A DNA stretch of 35,377 nt from Agromyces albus (GCF_004134825.1 NZ_SDPN01000042.1:1-35377); one strand, 5' to 3'. Positions 16,976 through 25,755 are shown, counted from the stretch's first letter. Program-made: numbers and translations. The notes: generated by a model not told the origin, from the letters alone.

Positions 16976-17332
16976 TCAGCGCTGCTTTGCGGCGTCGATC
17001 TCGTCGCGCCGCAACTCGACGATGAGATCGACGAGGGCATCGGGCAATGGGTGCTCCGCCGTGAACCGGATCGTGCCCTTCGACCACGAGTAGCCTTCGA
17101 GCTCACCTTCCACGGCCGACACGACGGTCGGACTGAACGGATAGAGGCCGATATGGTCCTTCGCCGACATCACGCTGAGCAGCGGCGAATCGCGGTAGCG
17201 CAGGGCCGGCATGCCGTAGCTCATGCCCTCGGTCGCGTCGGGCACGAGTTCGACGGCTCGCGCCCTGATCCGCTCGACGAGCTCGCGTTCGGCGCCTTCG
17301 AGCCTCGCGATGTAGTCCTGCATCTCCCCCAT
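16976..17332 (-). CDS. DUF1801 domain protein
   Basis: 118 residues. ATG 17332 is chosen because TACGAT lies 6 nt upstream (leaderless pattern). MQDYIARLEGAERELVERIRARAVE, EGMSYGMPALRYRD, HIGLYPFSP and GTIRFTAEHPLPDALV match the DUF1801 (YdhG-like, Fra homologue) fold, a small cytoplasmic domain of uncertain function sometimes linked to iron handling. It is divergent from the acylphosphatase gene. Confidence 0.8.
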   Translation of the reverse strand: MGEMQDYIARLEGAERELVERIRARAVELVPDATEGMSYGMPALRYRDSPLLSVMSAKDHIGLYPFSPTVVSAVEGELEGYSWSKGTIRFTAEHPLPDALVDLIVELRRDEIDAAKQR

Positions 17333-17420
17333 GGCGTCATCGTACGCTCGGCGCCCACTCCCGGCATCCGGCAGCATCGAGGCCTCGAAGCCGCCCCGCG
17401 ATCGCGTTACGCTCGAGAGC

Positions 17421-17705
17421 ATGATCCGCCGCAGCATCGTCGTGCACGGCAACGTGCAGGGCGTGGGATTCCGCTACTCGGCACGGCGCGAAGCCGAGCG
17501 ACTCGGCGTGGCGGGGTGGGTCCGCAATCGCCCCGACGGCGCGGTCGAGGCCGAGATCGAGGGCGACGAGGCATCCGTCACCGAGCTCATCGACTGGTTC
17601 ACGGCCGGCCCGGCCGGCGCGATCGTCAGCGGCACGGATGTCGCCGAGCGCGAGCCGCTCGGCGAGCACGCGTTCCGCATCATCGGCTGGCCCGTCGCGG
17701 GCTGA
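17421..17705 (+). CDS. acyP: Acylphosphatase
   Basis: 94 residues from ATG 17421, with TACGCT 7 nt upstream (leaderless pattern). The signature HGNVQGVGFRYSARREAE holds catalytic Arg18, and GWVRNRPDGAVEAEIEG holds catalytic Asn36. It hydrolyses acyl-phosphate bonds in the cytoplasm. The full domain is present at normal length. A hairpin terminator and a palindromic repeat unit separate it from the convergent rplA. Confidence 0.93.
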   Translation: MIRRSIVVHGNVQGVGFRYSARREAERLGVAGWVRNRPDGAVEAEIEGDEASVTELIDWFTAGPAGAIVSGTDVAEREPLGEHAFRIIGWPVAG

Positions 17706-17714
17706 CCGGAACGA

Positions 17715-17748
17715 CGAAGGGCCCGCCGGCGAACCGGCGAGCCCTTCG
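17715..17748. terminator. Hairpin terminator between acyP and rplA
   Basis: CGAAGGGC (17715-17722) pairs with GCCCTTCG (17741-17748), and inside it CGCCGG pairs with CCGGCG around a CGAA loop, with single-base bulges. It is placed to end acyP transcripts and possibly, in the other direction, the ribosomal protein operon. Confidence 0.7.
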
Positions 17749-17752
17749 GTGC

Positions 17753-17800
17753 GTGGTCTCGATCTGCGTCGCGCTTCGCGCGGCGCTACTCGACCACCGG
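17753..17800. repeat. Palindromic intergenic repeat, copy C (single unit)
   Basis: One unit reading GTGGTCTCGATCTGCG...CTACTCGACCACCGG, with a CGCGC-TTCG-GCGCG inner hairpin. It ends two bases before the rplA stop codon on the opposite strand. Complementary ends (GTGGT.../...ACCAC) let the whole unit fold. Confidence 0.85.
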
Positions 17801-17802
17801 AA

Positions 17803-18492
17803 TCAGATGGCGTTGACGTCGAGCGGGATGCCCGGGCCGAACGTGGTCGACACGGCGCCCTTCTGGATGTAACGGCCCTTGGAGCTCGACGGCTTGAGAC
17901 GCACGACCTCTTCGAGGGCGGTGTTCAGGTTGTCGTTGAGCTGCTCCTCGGTGAACGAGGCCTTGCCCACGACGAAGTGCACGTTGGAGTGCTTGTCGAC
18001 GCGGAACTCGATCTTTCCGCCCTTGATGTCGGAGACGGCCTTCGCGACGTCGGGCGTCACGGTGCCGGTCTTCGGGTTGGGCATGAGGCCACGAGGGCCG
18101 AGCACCTTGCCGAGTCGGCCGACCTGGCCCATGAGCTCGGGGGTCGAGACCGCCGAGTCGAACGAGGTGTAGCCGCCGGCGACCTTCTCGATGAGCTCGG
18201 CGCCGCCGACCTCGTCGGCGCCCGCCGCGATCGCAGCCTCGGCCGCGGGGCCGGTCGCGAACACGATGACGCGGGCGGTCTTGCCGGTGCCGTGCGGGAG
18301 GATGACGGTGCCGCGCACCATCTGGTCTGCCTTGCGCGGGTCGACGCCGAGCTTCAGCGCGACCTCGACGGTCGAGTCGAACTTCGCCGAACCGGTCTGC
18401 TTCACGAGCGTGACGGCCTCGTTCGGGGCGTAGAACTTGCCCGCCTCGAGCTTCTCGGCCGCGGCCCGGTAGGCCTTGGACTTCTGTGCCAT
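17803..18492 (-). CDS. rplA: 50S ribosomal protein L1
   Basis: 229 residues, the normal bacterial length, from ATG 18492 preceded by AAGGAG. Signature segments are [69 protein letters not shown] split across the centre, and [14 protein letters not shown]1 binds 23S rRNA at the E-site stalk and in many bacteria represses its own operon mRNA. Downstream of rplK with a 149-bp gap that holds repeat copy D. Confidence 0.98.
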   Translation of the reverse strand: MAQKSKAYRAAAEKLEAGKFYAPNEAVTLVKQTGSAKFDSTVEVALKLGVDPRKADQMVRGTVILPHGTGKTARVIVFATGPAAEAAIAAGADEVGGAELIEKVAGGYTSFDSAVSTPELMGQVGRLGKVLGPRGLMPNPKTGTVTPDVAKAVSDIKGGKIEFRVDKHSNVHFVVGKASFTEEQLNDNLNTALEEVVRLKPSSSKGRYIQKGAVSTTFGPGIPLDVNAI

Positions 18493-18586
18493 GTTGTTTC
18501 TCCTTGAGAGAGTGTGGTCATCTGCGCCTGGCTGGCGCTGCCACGGATTACTGAGTTCTGGTGAACGGATGCCGCGTGGCATCCGA

Positions 18587-18637
18587 CTGGTGGCTTCGAT
18601 ACGCGTCGGGCTTCGCCCGGCGCCACTGGGCCACTGG
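18587..18637. repeat. Palindromic intergenic repeat, copy D (single, diverged unit)
   Basis: Core GGTGGCTTCGATACGCGTCG followed by a GGGC-TTCG-CCCG hairpin is kept, but the outer arm reads CCACTGGGCCACTGG instead of CTACTCAACCACCGG. It ends 4 bp before the rplK stop codon, inside the rplK-rplA spacer, in the same orientation as copy C. Confidence 0.75.
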
Positions 18638-18641
18638 AGGC

Positions 18642-19070
18642 CTATTCGACCGTGATGCCCATCGAACGAGCGGTGCCCGCGATGATCTTCGACGCTGCGT
18701 CGAGGTCGTTCGCGTTGAGGTCGACCATCTTCGCCTCGGCGATCTCGCGCACCTGGGCCTGGGTGAGCTGGCCCACCTTGTTGGTGTGCGGGACACCCGA
18801 GCCCTTGGCGACGCCGGCAGCCTTCTTGATGAGCTCCGCAGCGGGCGGGGTCTTCAGGATGAACGTGAACGAGCGGTCGTCGTAGACGGTGATCTCAACG
18901 GGGATGACGTTGCCGCGCTGGGCTTCGGTCGCCGCGTTGTAGGCCTTGCAGAACTCCATGATGTTCACGCCGTGCTGACCCAGGGCCGGGCCGATGGGCG
19001 GGGCCGGGTTCGCGGCGCCGGCCTTGATCTGAAGCTTGATCAGACCGGTTGCCTTCTTCTTCGGTGCCAT
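18642..19070 (-). CDS. rplK: 50S ribosomal protein L11
   Basis: 142 residues from ATG 19070, preceded by GAAGGAAACA. Typical L11 sequence: [44 protein letters not shown] (split), [31 protein letters not shown] and the C-terminal rRNA-binding block. It forms the GTPase-associated centre of the ribosome with 23S rRNA. It lies between nusG and rplA as in most bacteria. A 7-bp hairpin (19094-19110) sits just upstream of its ribosome site. Confidence 0.98.
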   Translation of the reverse strand: MAPKKKATGLIKLQIKAGAANPAPPIGPALGQHGVNIMEFCKAYNAATEAQRGNVIPVEITVYDDRSFTFILKTPPAAELIKKAAGVAKGSGVPHTNKVGQLTQAQVREIAEAKMVDLNANDLDAASKIIAGTARSMGITVE

Positions 19071-19093
19071 TGTTTCCTTCTTTCTGTTCGAAC

Positions 19094-19110
19094 GCCCCGG
19101 TTGCCGGGGC
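19094..19110 (-). promoter_or_regulatory. Leader hairpin before rplK
   Basis: GCCCCGG (19094-19100) pairs with CCGGGGC (19104-19110) around a 3-nt loop, 24 nt before the rplK start codon. It could influence ribosome access; no function is demonstrated by the sequence. Confidence 0.35.
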
Positions 19111-19184
19111 ACTCTCCCGCAGGCCCGGCGGTTCCGGGATGCGGTGATCTTCTGTGCTGAATCAACAGTGCCTGACGCAGCACA

Positions 19185-19207
19185 ACCCTCCGATGATACC
19201 GGAGGGT
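19185..19207 (-). terminator. Weak hairpin between nusG and rplK
   Basis: ACCCTCCG (19185-19192) pairs with CGGAGGGT (19200-19207) around a 7-nt loop, 24 bp after the nusG stop. It is more likely an attenuator or RNA-processing signal than a full stop, since rplK and rplA follow on the same strand. Confidence 0.45.
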
Positions 19208-19230
19208 GGCTGCGCGCTGTCTGGAAAGGG

Positions 19231-20157
19231 TTAGAGCTTGGTGACCTGGTCGAAGCTCAGCTCGACCGGGGTCTCGCGCTCGAAGAGCGAGACGAGCACG
19301 ATGAGCTTGCCGCTCTCGGGCTTGATCTCGCTGATCGTGCCGGGCAGGCCCGCGAACGAGCCGTCCTTGATCGTGATGGTCTCGCCGATCTCGAAGTCGA
19401 CCTCGGCGGGGATCGCGCGGGTAGCACCGGCGCCGCCGGTGGCCTTCGCGCCCTTGACGGGAGCGACCTCCTTGATCTCGACGAGGCTCTTCAGCATGCC
19501 GAAGGCCTCTTCGAAGCGGAGGGGGGTCGGGTTGTGCGCGTTGCCGACGAAGCCGGTGACGCCGGGAGTGTGGCGGATGACCGACCAGCTCTCCTCGTTG
19601 AGGTCCATGCGCACGAGCACGTAGCCGGGAATGCGCACGCGGGTGACCATCTTGCGCTGGCCGTTCTTGATCTCGACGACATCTTCCATGGGCACTTCGA
19701 CCTGGTAGATGTAGTCGGCCATGGCCATCGACTCGCGTCGCTGCTCGATGTTCGCCTTCACGCGGCGCTCGAAGCCGGCGTAGGAGTGGATGACGTACCA
19801 CTTGCCCGGGAGGAACCGGAGCTCGGCGCGGAACTCCGCGTAGGGGTCGACCGCTTCCTCGTCTTCCTCGATGACGGCCGCTTCGGCCGCTACGGCCTCG
19901 TCGACGGAGTCGATCTCGAGGGCGTCGTCGATGACGGCGTCGGCCTCGGGATCGGTCGATTCGGCCATCGCGTCGAGCACGGCGTCGAGGTCGATGTCGT
20001 TGCCCTCGTCGTCGACGATGTGGACGGCGCGGTGCTCTGCAGCCTCGACCGACTCCTCGTCGTGCTCGAGCGTGTTGCCCTCTTGGGCCTCGTCGTCTTC
20101 GGCCGACTGCTCAGCAGCCGTGGCCCAGTCGACGTCGTCGCGCTCAGTCTTTGCCAC
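19231..20157 (-). CDS. nusG: Transcription termination/antitermination protein NusG
   Basis: 308 residues. GTG 20157 is chosen (AAAAGGA 9-10 nt upstream); a TTG at 20166 is too close to the same site. Residues 1 to ~115 are a very acidic, low-complexity extension ([25 protein letters not shown]) seen in actinobacterial NusG. Then comes the NGN domain ([46 protein letters not shown]) and the C-terminal KOW domain ([21 protein letters not shown]). NusG binds RNA polymerase and couples it to Rho or the ribosome. It lies 63 bp downstream of secE. Confidence 0.97.
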   Translation of the reverse strand: MAKTERDDVDWATAAEQSAEDDEAQEGNTLEHDEESVEAAEHRAVHIVDDEGNDIDLDAVLDAMAESTDPEADAVIDDALEIDSVDEAVAAEAAVIEEDEEAVDPYAEFRAELRFLPGKWYVIHSYAGFERRVKANIEQRRESMAMADYIYQVEVPMEDVVEIKNGQRKMVTRVRIPGYVLVRMDLNEESWSVIRHTPGVTGFVGNAHNPTPLRFEEAFGMLKSLVEIKEVAPVKGAKATGGAGATRAIPAEVDFEIGETITIKDGSFAGLPGTISEIKPESGKLIVLVSLFERETPVELSFDQVTKL

Positions 20158-20220
20158 TTCTCTCAATCCTTTTCTTCCGTCCGCCTGCGGCGCATCGGAT
20201 CCTTCGAGCCGAGCGGCCGA

Positions 20221-20496
20221 TCAGGCTCCCGACGTTCCGAAGACGTACAGCACCAGCCATCCGAACAGCTGGTCGAGCCCCCAGACGATCGCCATCATGA
20301 TGATGACGAACACCAGCACCACTGCGGTGAAGCTGAGGAGCTCCTTGCGGGTGGGGGTGACGACCTTCTTCAGTTCGGCGATGACCTGTCGAATGAACAG
20401 GGCCAACCTGGAGAAGGGGTTCCGACGCGCTGCGCGATCGCGCTTCGCGTTGGCAACGACGTCCTCACTGGGTTCGTCGATTACTTTCCGGGCCAC
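20221..20496 (-). CDS. secE: Preprotein translocase subunit SecE
   Basis: 91 residues from GTG 20496 (AAAGG eight nt upstream); GTG 20505 is the alternative. A basic cytoplasmic N-terminus (AKRDRAARRNPFSRL) leads into the amphipathic FIRQVIAELKKVVTPTRKEL helix and a single membrane span LLSFTAVVLVFVIIMMAIVW, as in single-span actinobacterial SecE. It stabilises SecY in the membrane channel. Placed upstream of nusG, with tRNA-Trp upstream in turn, the standard order. Confidence 0.96.
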   Translation of the reverse strand: MARKVIDEPSEDVVANAKRDRAARRNPFSRLALFIRQVIAELKKVVTPTRKELLSFTAVVLVFVIIMMAIVWGLDQLFGWLVLYVFGTSGA

Positions 20497-20536
20497 CTCG
20501 TACACCTTTCGTGGGCCGGCGTTCGCTGCCGGCTCG

Positions 20537-20609
20537 CAGGGCGGACAGGACTCGAACCTGCAACCTGCGGTTTTGGAGACCGCTGCTCTACCAATTGAGC
20601 CACCGCCCT
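20537..20609 (-). tRNA. trnW: tRNA-Trp (anticodon CCA)
   Basis: A complete 73-nt cloverleaf. The acceptor stem is AGGGCGG with CCGCCCT, discriminator G; the D arm GCTCAATTGGTAGAGC; the anticodon arm CGGTC-TCCAAAA-CCG with anticodon CCA; and the T arm has GGTTCGAGTCC. CCA is not encoded. It lies 40 bp upstream of secE on the same strand. The 220-bp spacer upstream to dgt is noticeably richer in A/T than the rest of the window and holds no gene. Confidence 0.97.
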
Positions 20610-20817
20610 ATGGAACCACCGTTTGACCGAGGGTTACCACCGGTGTCTGGACAGCGCAAGCTTCACGACGATATCTAGGGAATCCATGCCGAAAATAGGC
20701 GCAGAAAAGCTTGGCTGACTTCAACAACCTCAGCAAGTGTATGCGACCTCGAAGGCAGAGTAAAGCTGAGTGGATGCCGCCACGCGGGCTCCCGGCATCC
20801 GTGTGTCGCAGCGGGCA

Positions 20818-20823
20818 TAGATT
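20818..20823 (+). promoter_or_regulatory. -10 box of a probable leaderless promoter (dgt)
   Basis: TAGATT lies 6 nt before ATG 20830 and there is no Shine-Dalgarno sequence, so the transcript probably begins at or next to the start codon. Confidence 0.55.
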
Positions 20824-20829
20824 GGGCAT

Positions 20830-22347
20830 ATGCCCATGGACCGCGCCTCACGCCAGGTGCCAGAGCCGCGCAGCAGCGCCGAGGTCACGGGCGAACACTC
20901 GCAGTTCCGGCTCGACCTCGAGCGCATCAGGTTCTCGCCGTATTTCTCGCGGCTGTCGGCCGTCACCCAGGTGATCGCACAACCGGGCGCGGGCCCGCTC
21001 ATCCACAACCGGCTCACCCATTCCATCAAGGTCACCGCGGTCGCACGGGCGATCGCCGTGAAGCTGACGGATGCCGCGTCGCCGACCCGTGCGTTCGCGC
21101 TCGAACACAGCTGCGACGCCGTGGTGGTGCAGGCCGCGGCGAGCGCCCACGACCTCGGGCATCCGCCGTTCGGCCATCTCGGCGAGCGCGTGCTCGACCG
21201 ACTCGCGCGCGAAAGCCTCGGGCTCGCCGACGGGTTCGAGGGCAACGCGCAGACCTACCGGATCGTCACGGCGCTCGACGTCAGCGAGGCCGCACCTCGC
21301 GGGCTCAACCTCACCGCGGCGGTGCGCACGGCGGTCGCGAAGTACCCGTGGACTCGCTACGTCGACGACGCAGCCGTGGGCGACGGCCCCCTGCCGCGCG
21401 GACTGCGTCGCACGGAGAACGGCGTCGAGGTGCTGAAGTTCTCGGCCTACGGCATCGACGCCGGCGACCTGCGTCAGGCGCGTCGCGGTCACCCGCCGAC
21501 GCAGCAGTCGATCGAGTGCTCGATCATGGACATCGCCGACGACATCGCGTACTCGATCCACGACGTCGATGACTTCTACCGCGCCGGCCTGCTCAGCGAG
21601 GGCGCCGTCGCACGCGAGTTCCGGGGCTGGCTCAGGTCGGGCGCGCAGTTGCGCGACCTCGACGACGAGGCGCTCGCAGCGCGCAGTTCCCCGCCCGGCA
21701 GCGCCCTCGAGGGGCTCCGGCGAAAGCTCCGCCGCAGCGATCCGTGGATCAGCGACGACGACGCATTCGCCGACGCGGTCGGGGTCGTCGCCGAAGACCT
21801 CGTCGATGGCCTCCTCGCGATCTCCTTCGACGGCTCCATCGCGTCGGAGCGTGCACTCTCGTCGTTCACGAACCGCTGGATCAGCCACCTGCAGTCCTCG
21901 GTCGTGCCGGCGCCGCAGGATGAGGTCCGCACCGGGCTCGTCACCCTCGACCGGCCAGCGTGGCACGAGGTGGAGATCCTGAAGTTCGTGCACCGGCACT
22001 TCATCCTCGACCGCTCCGACATCGTCCTGTACCAGCGCGGACTCAGCCGCGTGCTCACTCGCGCCGTGAAGGGCCTCACCGCGTGGGTGCACGACGAGCA
22101 CGACCGCGACCGCGTGCCGCAACGCCTGAAGGAGCTCGTCGAGATCGCGACCGCGGGCTATGCGCAACTCCGTGAGGAGCGCCCCGACGGCATCCCCCTC
22201 CCCCAGGCCGCCGAGCTGCAGTCGCTGGGCGTGGGTCGCGGCGTGATCGACTACGTCGCCTCCCTCTCCGACGACCAGGCGCTCGCGGTCTCCGAGGCCA
22301 TCGACGGGCGCCCCGACCGGCTCTGGGACATCGGACAGAACCTCTGA
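20830..22347 (+). CDS. dgt: Deoxyguanosinetriphosphate triphosphohydrolase (dGTPase-like)
   Basis: 505 residues. ATG 20830 is chosen from the leaderless -10 box; an ATG two codons later is possible. HD-superfamily metal residues are visible: His64 in HNRLTHSIKV, His107-Asp108 in AHDLGHPPFGHLGE, and Asp in MDIADDIAYSIHDVDDFY. EGNAQTYRIV is also typical. The enzyme removes triphosphate from dGTP or other dNTPs and so trims the dNTP pool. The length is longer than many short Dgt proteins, as is usual in actinobacteria. An aminotransferase gene follows on the same strand with its own -10 box. Confidence 0.92.
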   Translation: MPMDRASRQVPEPRSSAEVTGEHSQFRLDLERIRFSPYFSRLSAVTQVIAQPGAGPLIHNRLTHSIKVTAVARAIAVKLTDAASPTRAFALEHSCDAVVVQAAASAHDLGHPPFGHLGERVLDRLARESLGLADGFEGNAQTYRIVTALDVSEAAPRGLNLTAAVRTAVAKYPWTRYVDDAAVGDGPLPRGLRRTENGVEVLKFSAYGIDAGDLRQARRGHPPTQQSIECSIMDIADDIAYSIHDVDDFYRAGLLSEGAVAREFRGWLRSGAQLRDLDDEALAARSSPPGSALEGLRRKLRRSDPWISDDDAFADAVGVVAEDLVDGLLAISFDGSIASERALSSFTNRWISHLQSSVVPAPQDEVRTGLVTLDRPAWHEVEILKFVHRHFILDRSDIVLYQRGLSRVLTRAVKGLTAWVHDEHDRDRVPQRLKELVEIATAGYAQLREERPDGIPLPQAAELQSLGVGRGVIDYVASLSDDQALAVSEAIDGRPDRLWDIGQNL

Positions 22348-22413
22348 GCGGGCGGGCGGGAACCGACGAACTGGATGCCCCACGCGGCATCCGCTCGCCG
22401 TAGGCTGGTCGTC

Positions 22414-23631
22414 GTGACCGAACACGCGCGCCTCTCCGCCCGAATCGCCGCCATCGCCGAGTCCGCGACCCTCAAGGTCGATGCGAAGGCGAAGGCCCTC
22501 CAGGCAGAGGGGCGGCCGGTCATCTCGTACGCGGCCGGCGAACCCGACTTCGCGACGCCCGAGTACATCGTCGAGGCGGCGCTCGCGGCCACGCGCGACC
22601 CCAAGAACTATCGATACACGCCAGCAGCCGGGCTGCCCGACCTGCGCGAGGCGGTCGCCGCGAAGACGCTGCGCGACTCCGGCCTCGAGGTCGGCGCGGG
22701 CCAGGTGGTCGTCACGAACGGCGGCAAGCAGGCCGTCTACCAGGCCTTCCAGGTGCTGCTCGACGACGGCGACGAAGTGCTCGTGCCGACGCCGTACTGG
22801 ACCACCTACCCCGAGGCGATCAAGCTCGCAGGCGGCCGCCAGGTCGACGTGTTCGCGGGCGCCGACCAGGGCTACCTCGTCACCGTCGAGCAGCTCGAGG
22901 CCGCCCGCACCGAGCGCACGAAGGTGCTGCTCTTCGTCTCGCCGTCGAACCCGACGGGCGCCGTCTACGCGCCCGAGCAGGTGAAGGCGATCGGCGAGTG
23001 GGCGCTCGAGCACGGCATCTGGGTCGTCTCCGACGAGATCTACCAGAACCTGACCTACGCCGACGAGCCCGACGGGGCACCGCCGCGCGCGGTGTCGATC
23101 GTCGAGGCGGTGCCGGGCCTCGCCGACCAGACGATCCTCGTCAACGGCGTCGCGAAGACCTATGCGATGACCGGCTGGCGCCTCGGCTGGATGGTCGGCC
23201 CCGCCGACGTCATCAAGGGCGCAGCCAACCTGCAGTCGCACTTGTCGTCGAACGTGTCGAACATCTCGCAGCGCGCCGCGATCGCAGCGCTGACCGGGCC
23301 GCAAGATGCCGTCGAGGAGATGCGCCGCGCGTTCGACCGGCGTCGCCGCACGATCGTCGCCGAGCTCTCGAAGATCGACGGCGTCAGCGTGCCGGTTCCG
23401 CAGGGAGCGTTCTACGTCTACCCCGATGTGTCGGGGCTCCTTGGTCGCTCGTGGGGCGGCGCGACGCCCACCACCTCGCTCGAGCTCGCCGACCTCATGC
23501 TCGAGCAGGCGGATGTCGCGGCGGTGCCCGGTGAGGCGTTCGGGCCGAGCGGCTACCTTCGCTTCAGCTACGCGCTCGGCGACGCGCCGCTGCTCGAGGG
23601 CATCCAGCGCCTGCAGCGCCTCTTCGCCTGA
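22414..23631 (+). CDS. Class I/II PLP-dependent aminotransferase (aspartate aminotransferase type)
   Basis: 405 residues. GTG 22414 is chosen because TAGGCT lies 7 nt upstream (leaderless pattern); a start at 22375 would precede that box. Fold-type I features are [82 protein letters not shown] with the PLP Lys248, and the substrate Arg in LRFSYA. This matches the aspartate (and sometimes prephenate) aminotransferase subgroup, which makes oxaloacetate and glutamate from aspartate and 2-oxoglutarate. The precise amino donor cannot be set from sequence. Confidence 0.9.
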   Translation: MTEHARLSARIAAIAESATLKVDAKAKALQAEGRPVISYAAGEPDFATPEYIVEAALAATRDPKNYRYTPAAGLPDLREAVAAKTLRDSGLEVGAGQVVVTNGGKQAVYQAFQVLLDDGDEVLVPTPYWTTYPEAIKLAGGRQVDVFAGADQGYLVTVEQLEAARTERTKVLLFVSPSNPTGAVYAPEQVKAIGEWALEHGIWVVSDEIYQNLTYADEPDGAPPRAVSIVEAVPGLADQTILVNGVAKTYAMTGWRLGWMVGPADVIKGAANLQSHLSSNVSNISQRAAIAALTGPQDAVEEMRRAFDRRRRTIVAELSKIDGVSVPVPQGAFYVYPDVSGLLGRSWGGATPTTSLELADLMLEQADVAAVPGEAFGPSGYLRFSYALGDAPLLEGIQRLQRLFA

Positions 23632-23651
23632 CGCCGGCGGCACCCGACACG

Positions 23652-23691
23652 GAACGGCCGCGACCGTCCCTTCGGGAGGTTGCGGCCGTTC
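23652..23691. terminator. Bidirectional hairpin terminator
   Basis: GAACGGCCGCGACC (23652-23665) pairs with GGTTGCGGCCGTTC (23678-23691), with one G-T pair, and the loop itself contains TCCC-TTC-GGGA. It sits between the convergent aminotransferase and CsbD genes. Confidence 0.75.
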
Positions 23692-23714
23692 GATGTCGGA
23701 GGTTCGGCCGACGG

Positions 23715-23912
23715 TTACTTCTTGAAGGCGTCCTTGACGTTCTTGGCAGCGTCTTTGACGTCTTCGCCGGCGTCCTTGATTTCAGCCTTCGACTGCTGGG
23801 CCTTGCCTTCGGCGATCTTCTGCTCGTCGTCGGTCATCTTGCCCATGGCTTCCTTAGCCTTGCCGCCGACCTTCTCAGCGGCGTTCTCCATGCGGTTGCC
23901 CGGGTCGCTCAT
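23715..23912 (-). CDS. CsbD family stress-response protein
   Basis: 65 residues from ATG 23912, preceded by GAAAGGAG. Highly charged and helical with no Cys or Trp: MENAAEKVGGKAKEAMGKMTDDEQKIAEGKAQQSK is split over residues ~8-43 and fits the CsbD-like domain, followed by a Lys-rich heptad-like tail (DVKDAAKNVKDAF). CsbD proteins are abundant stress-induced proteins, under sigma-B in Bacillus; the molecular role is unknown. Monocistronic between convergent and tandem neighbours. Confidence 0.88.
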   Translation of the reverse strand: MSDPGNRMENAAEKVGGKAKEAMGKMTDDEQKIAEGKAQQSKAEIKDAGEDVKDAAKNVKDAFKK

Positions 23913-24009
23913 GGCGTACTCCTTTCGGGACGCAGCAGTCTGCTGCACCATCAAGTGAACGCCGGGGAGCGCACGAGCGGGAGGGGCTTGCCCACTCGGT
24001 CGTGACTTG

Positions 24010-24945
24010 CTAAGGCTGCGGAGCGCCCTGCTTGCCGCCTCCACGCACCGACCGCACGGGAAGCAGGCTGCGCTGCGCCTCGTCGACGAGCTCGGCCGCG
24101 ATCGCGTCGAGGAGCGGCGATCTCAGGTTCCACTGCTGCCAGTACAGGGCCACGTCGATCGGATCGCCACCGACGCGCACGAGGTCGCCGGCGGCGAGCT
24201 CCGCCTCGGACTGGAAGCCCGGCAGCATCCCCCAGCCGAGTCCGAGCTTCACCGCGGTGGCGAAGTCGTTCGACGCCGGCACGAAGTGGCGCGGCGGCGT
24301 CTCTGGGTCGACGCCCATCGCACGGAGGTGGTCGCGCTGCAGGTCGTCGCGGCGATCGAAGTCGACGAGCGGCGCTGTCGCGAGGGCTGGCGGTGTCGCA
24401 CCATCGGGGAGCCACCTCGCCATGAAGGCGGGCGTCGCCACGGCCTCGTAGCGCATGACGCCGAGCGGGCGCACGAGGCATCCGGCCACCGGCACCGATT
24501 GCGAGGTGACCGCGCCCATGACGGCGCCCGACTCGAGCAGCCCCGCCGTGAAGTCCTGGTCGTCGCGATGCAGGTCGAAGACCACCGGATGCCGCGCCAT
24601 CGCCCGCGCGAGCGCCGGGAGGAACCACGTGCCGAGCGAGTCCGCGTTCACGGCGAGCGCGATCGTGACGGGGCCTGTGGACTCGGCGGTGAGCCCGAAG
24701 TCCGCGAGCGTGTCGTGCTCGAGCAGGGCGAGCTGGCGAGCGAGCCGCACGACCGCGGCTCCCGCGTCGGTGGCACGCACCGGCTTGGCACGCACGACGA
24801 GCACTCGGCCGAGCTGCTGCTCGAGTGCCTTGATGCGCTGCGAGACCGCCGACGGGGTGAGTCGCAACCGGCGAGCGGCCGCGTCGAAGGTGCCCTCGTC
24901 GATGACGACGGCGAGGGTGCGAGCCAGGTCGAGCGGAATCTCCAT
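24010..24945 (-). CDS. argP: LysR family transcriptional regulator, ArgP/LysG type
   Basis: 311 residues from ATG 24945. The open frame continues much further upstream, but that part is antisense to lysE and not homologous. The N-terminal helix-turn-helix is EGTFDAAARRLRLTPSAVSQ followed by RIKALEQQLGRVL; the C-terminal half is a LysR effector domain (ALAVNADSLGTWFLPALA, KLGLGWGMLPGFQSE), as in ArgP/LysG. It is divergent from a LysE exporter gene, the classic pairing in which basic amino acids induce export. A palindrome in the shared spacer is the likely binding site. A TAGCAT box 8 nt upstream suggests a leaderless start. Confidence 0.9.
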   Translation of the reverse strand: MEIPLDLARTLAVVIDEGTFDAAARRLRLTPSAVSQRIKALEQQLGRVLVVRAKPVRATDAGAAVVRLARQLALLEHDTLADFGLTAESTGPVTIALAVNADSLGTWFLPALARAMARHPVVFDLHRDDQDFTAGLLESGAVMGAVTSQSVPVAGCLVRPLGVMRYEAVATPAFMARWLPDGATPPALATAPLVDFDRRDDLQRDHLRAMGVDPETPPRHFVPASNDFATAVKLGLGWGMLPGFQSEAELAAGDLVRVGGDPIDVALYWQQWNLRSPLLDAIAAELVDEAQRSLLPVRSVRGGGKQGAPQP

Positions 24946-24948
24946 CTG

Positions 24949-24959
24949 TAGCAATGCTA
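24949..24959. promoter_or_regulatory. Palindromic LysR-type operator candidate
   Basis: TAGCAATGCTA has perfect 5-bp arms and the T-N9-A form expected at LysR sites. It overlaps the TAGCAT -10-like box of the regulator gene itself, so binding would also autoregulate. The lysE promoter lies 50-60 bp away on the other strand. Confidence 0.45.
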
Positions 24960-25004
24960 ATGCCACTGAAGAATCATGAGCTGGATTGATTTGCGGATGC
25001 CGCC

Positions 25005-25010
25005 TAGCTT
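25005..25010 (+). promoter_or_regulatory. -10 box of the probable lysE leaderless promoter
   Basis: TAGCTT lies 7 nt before GTG 25018. It decides the start of lysE: an upstream ATG at 24976 would lie before this box and adds 14 residues absent from typical LysE proteins. Confidence 0.55.
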
Positions 25011-25017
25011 CGAGGTC

Positions 25018-25755
25018 GTGCATCTCTCCTCCGCCCTCGCCGGGCTCGGGCTCGGCCTCTCGCTCATCATCGCCATCGGCGCCCAGAACCTGTTCGTGCT
25101 GCGCCAGGGAATCCGCCGCGAGCACGTGTTCGCGGTCGCCGCGATCTGCGCACTGAGCGACCTCACGCTCGTCGTCGTGGGCGTCTCGGGCGTCGGCGCG
25201 GTGCTCACGGCGGTGCCGTGGCTCGTCGACGTGATCCGGTGGGCGGGTGCGGCCTTCCTCGTCGGGTACGGGGTGCTCGCCGCGCGGCGCGCCCTGCGTC
25301 CGAGCGGCGAGGCGCTCGTCGCCGAGGCGACGTCGGTCGACACAGCGGTCGAGCCGGTGACGGATGTCGCGAGCGAGTCGGACCGGGACAGCCGCCCGCT
25401 CGCGGCATCCGTGACCGTCGCGACCGCACCGCCCACCGTGGTCGCAACGTCGGCCGTGCCGCGCACGACGCTTCGGGCCGCGGTGCTCACGTGCCTCGCG
25501 CTCACGTGGCTGAACCCGCACGTGTACCTCGACACGGTGTTCCTGCTCGGGTCGGTCGCGAACACGCACGACGACGGTCGCTGGGCCTTCGCGGCCGGGG
25601 CCGGCTTCGCGAGCATCGTCTGGTTCTTCGGCCTCGCCTACGGTGCGCGACTGCTCGGCGGCGTGCTCGGCTCGCCGCGGGCGTGGCGAGTGCTCGACGG
25701 CCTGATCGCCGTGGTCATGGTCGCGCTCGGCGTGATGCTCGTGCTCCCGCACTGA
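25018..25755 (+). CDS. lysE: LysE/ArgO family amino acid exporter
   Basis: 245 residues from GTG 25018 (see the -10 box); ATG 24976 is the alternative. The family signature GLGLGLSLIIAIGAQNLFVLRQGIRREHV (split) opens the first span, then ALSDLTLVVVGVSGVG, AAFLVGYGVLAARRAL, a long hydrophilic loop (~residues 84-143, rich in Thr, Val and Ala), TCLALTWLNPHVYLDTVFLLG and two last spans. Six helices in all. It exports lysine and/or arginine to protect against excess. Divergent from its probable regulator. Confidence 0.92.
   Translation: MHLSSALAGLGLGLSLIIAIGAQNLFVLRQGIRREHVFAVAAICALSDLTLVVVGVSGVGAVLTAVPWLVDVIRWAGAAFLVGYGVLAARRALRPSGEALVAEATSVDTAVEPVTDVASESDRDSRPLAASVTVATAPPTVVATSAVPRTTLRAAVLTCLALTWLNPHVYLDTVFLLGSVANTHDDGRWAFAAGAGFASIVWFFGLAYGARLLGGVLGSPRAWRVLDGLIAVVMVALGVMLVLPH

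Noticed and set aside
20611..20829. A/T-richer spacer between tRNA-Trp and dgt as an origin or foreign island
   Set aside because: It is only ~220 bp, lacks DnaA-box clusters, and is well explained as the promoter region of the divergent tRNA/secE and dgt units.
20848..23643. A 931-codon open frame on the minus strand across dgt and the aminotransferase
   Set aside because: It is antisense to two well-supported genes; high third-position GC keeps the opposite frame open. Composition is Arg/Asp/Val/Leu-rich with no domain.
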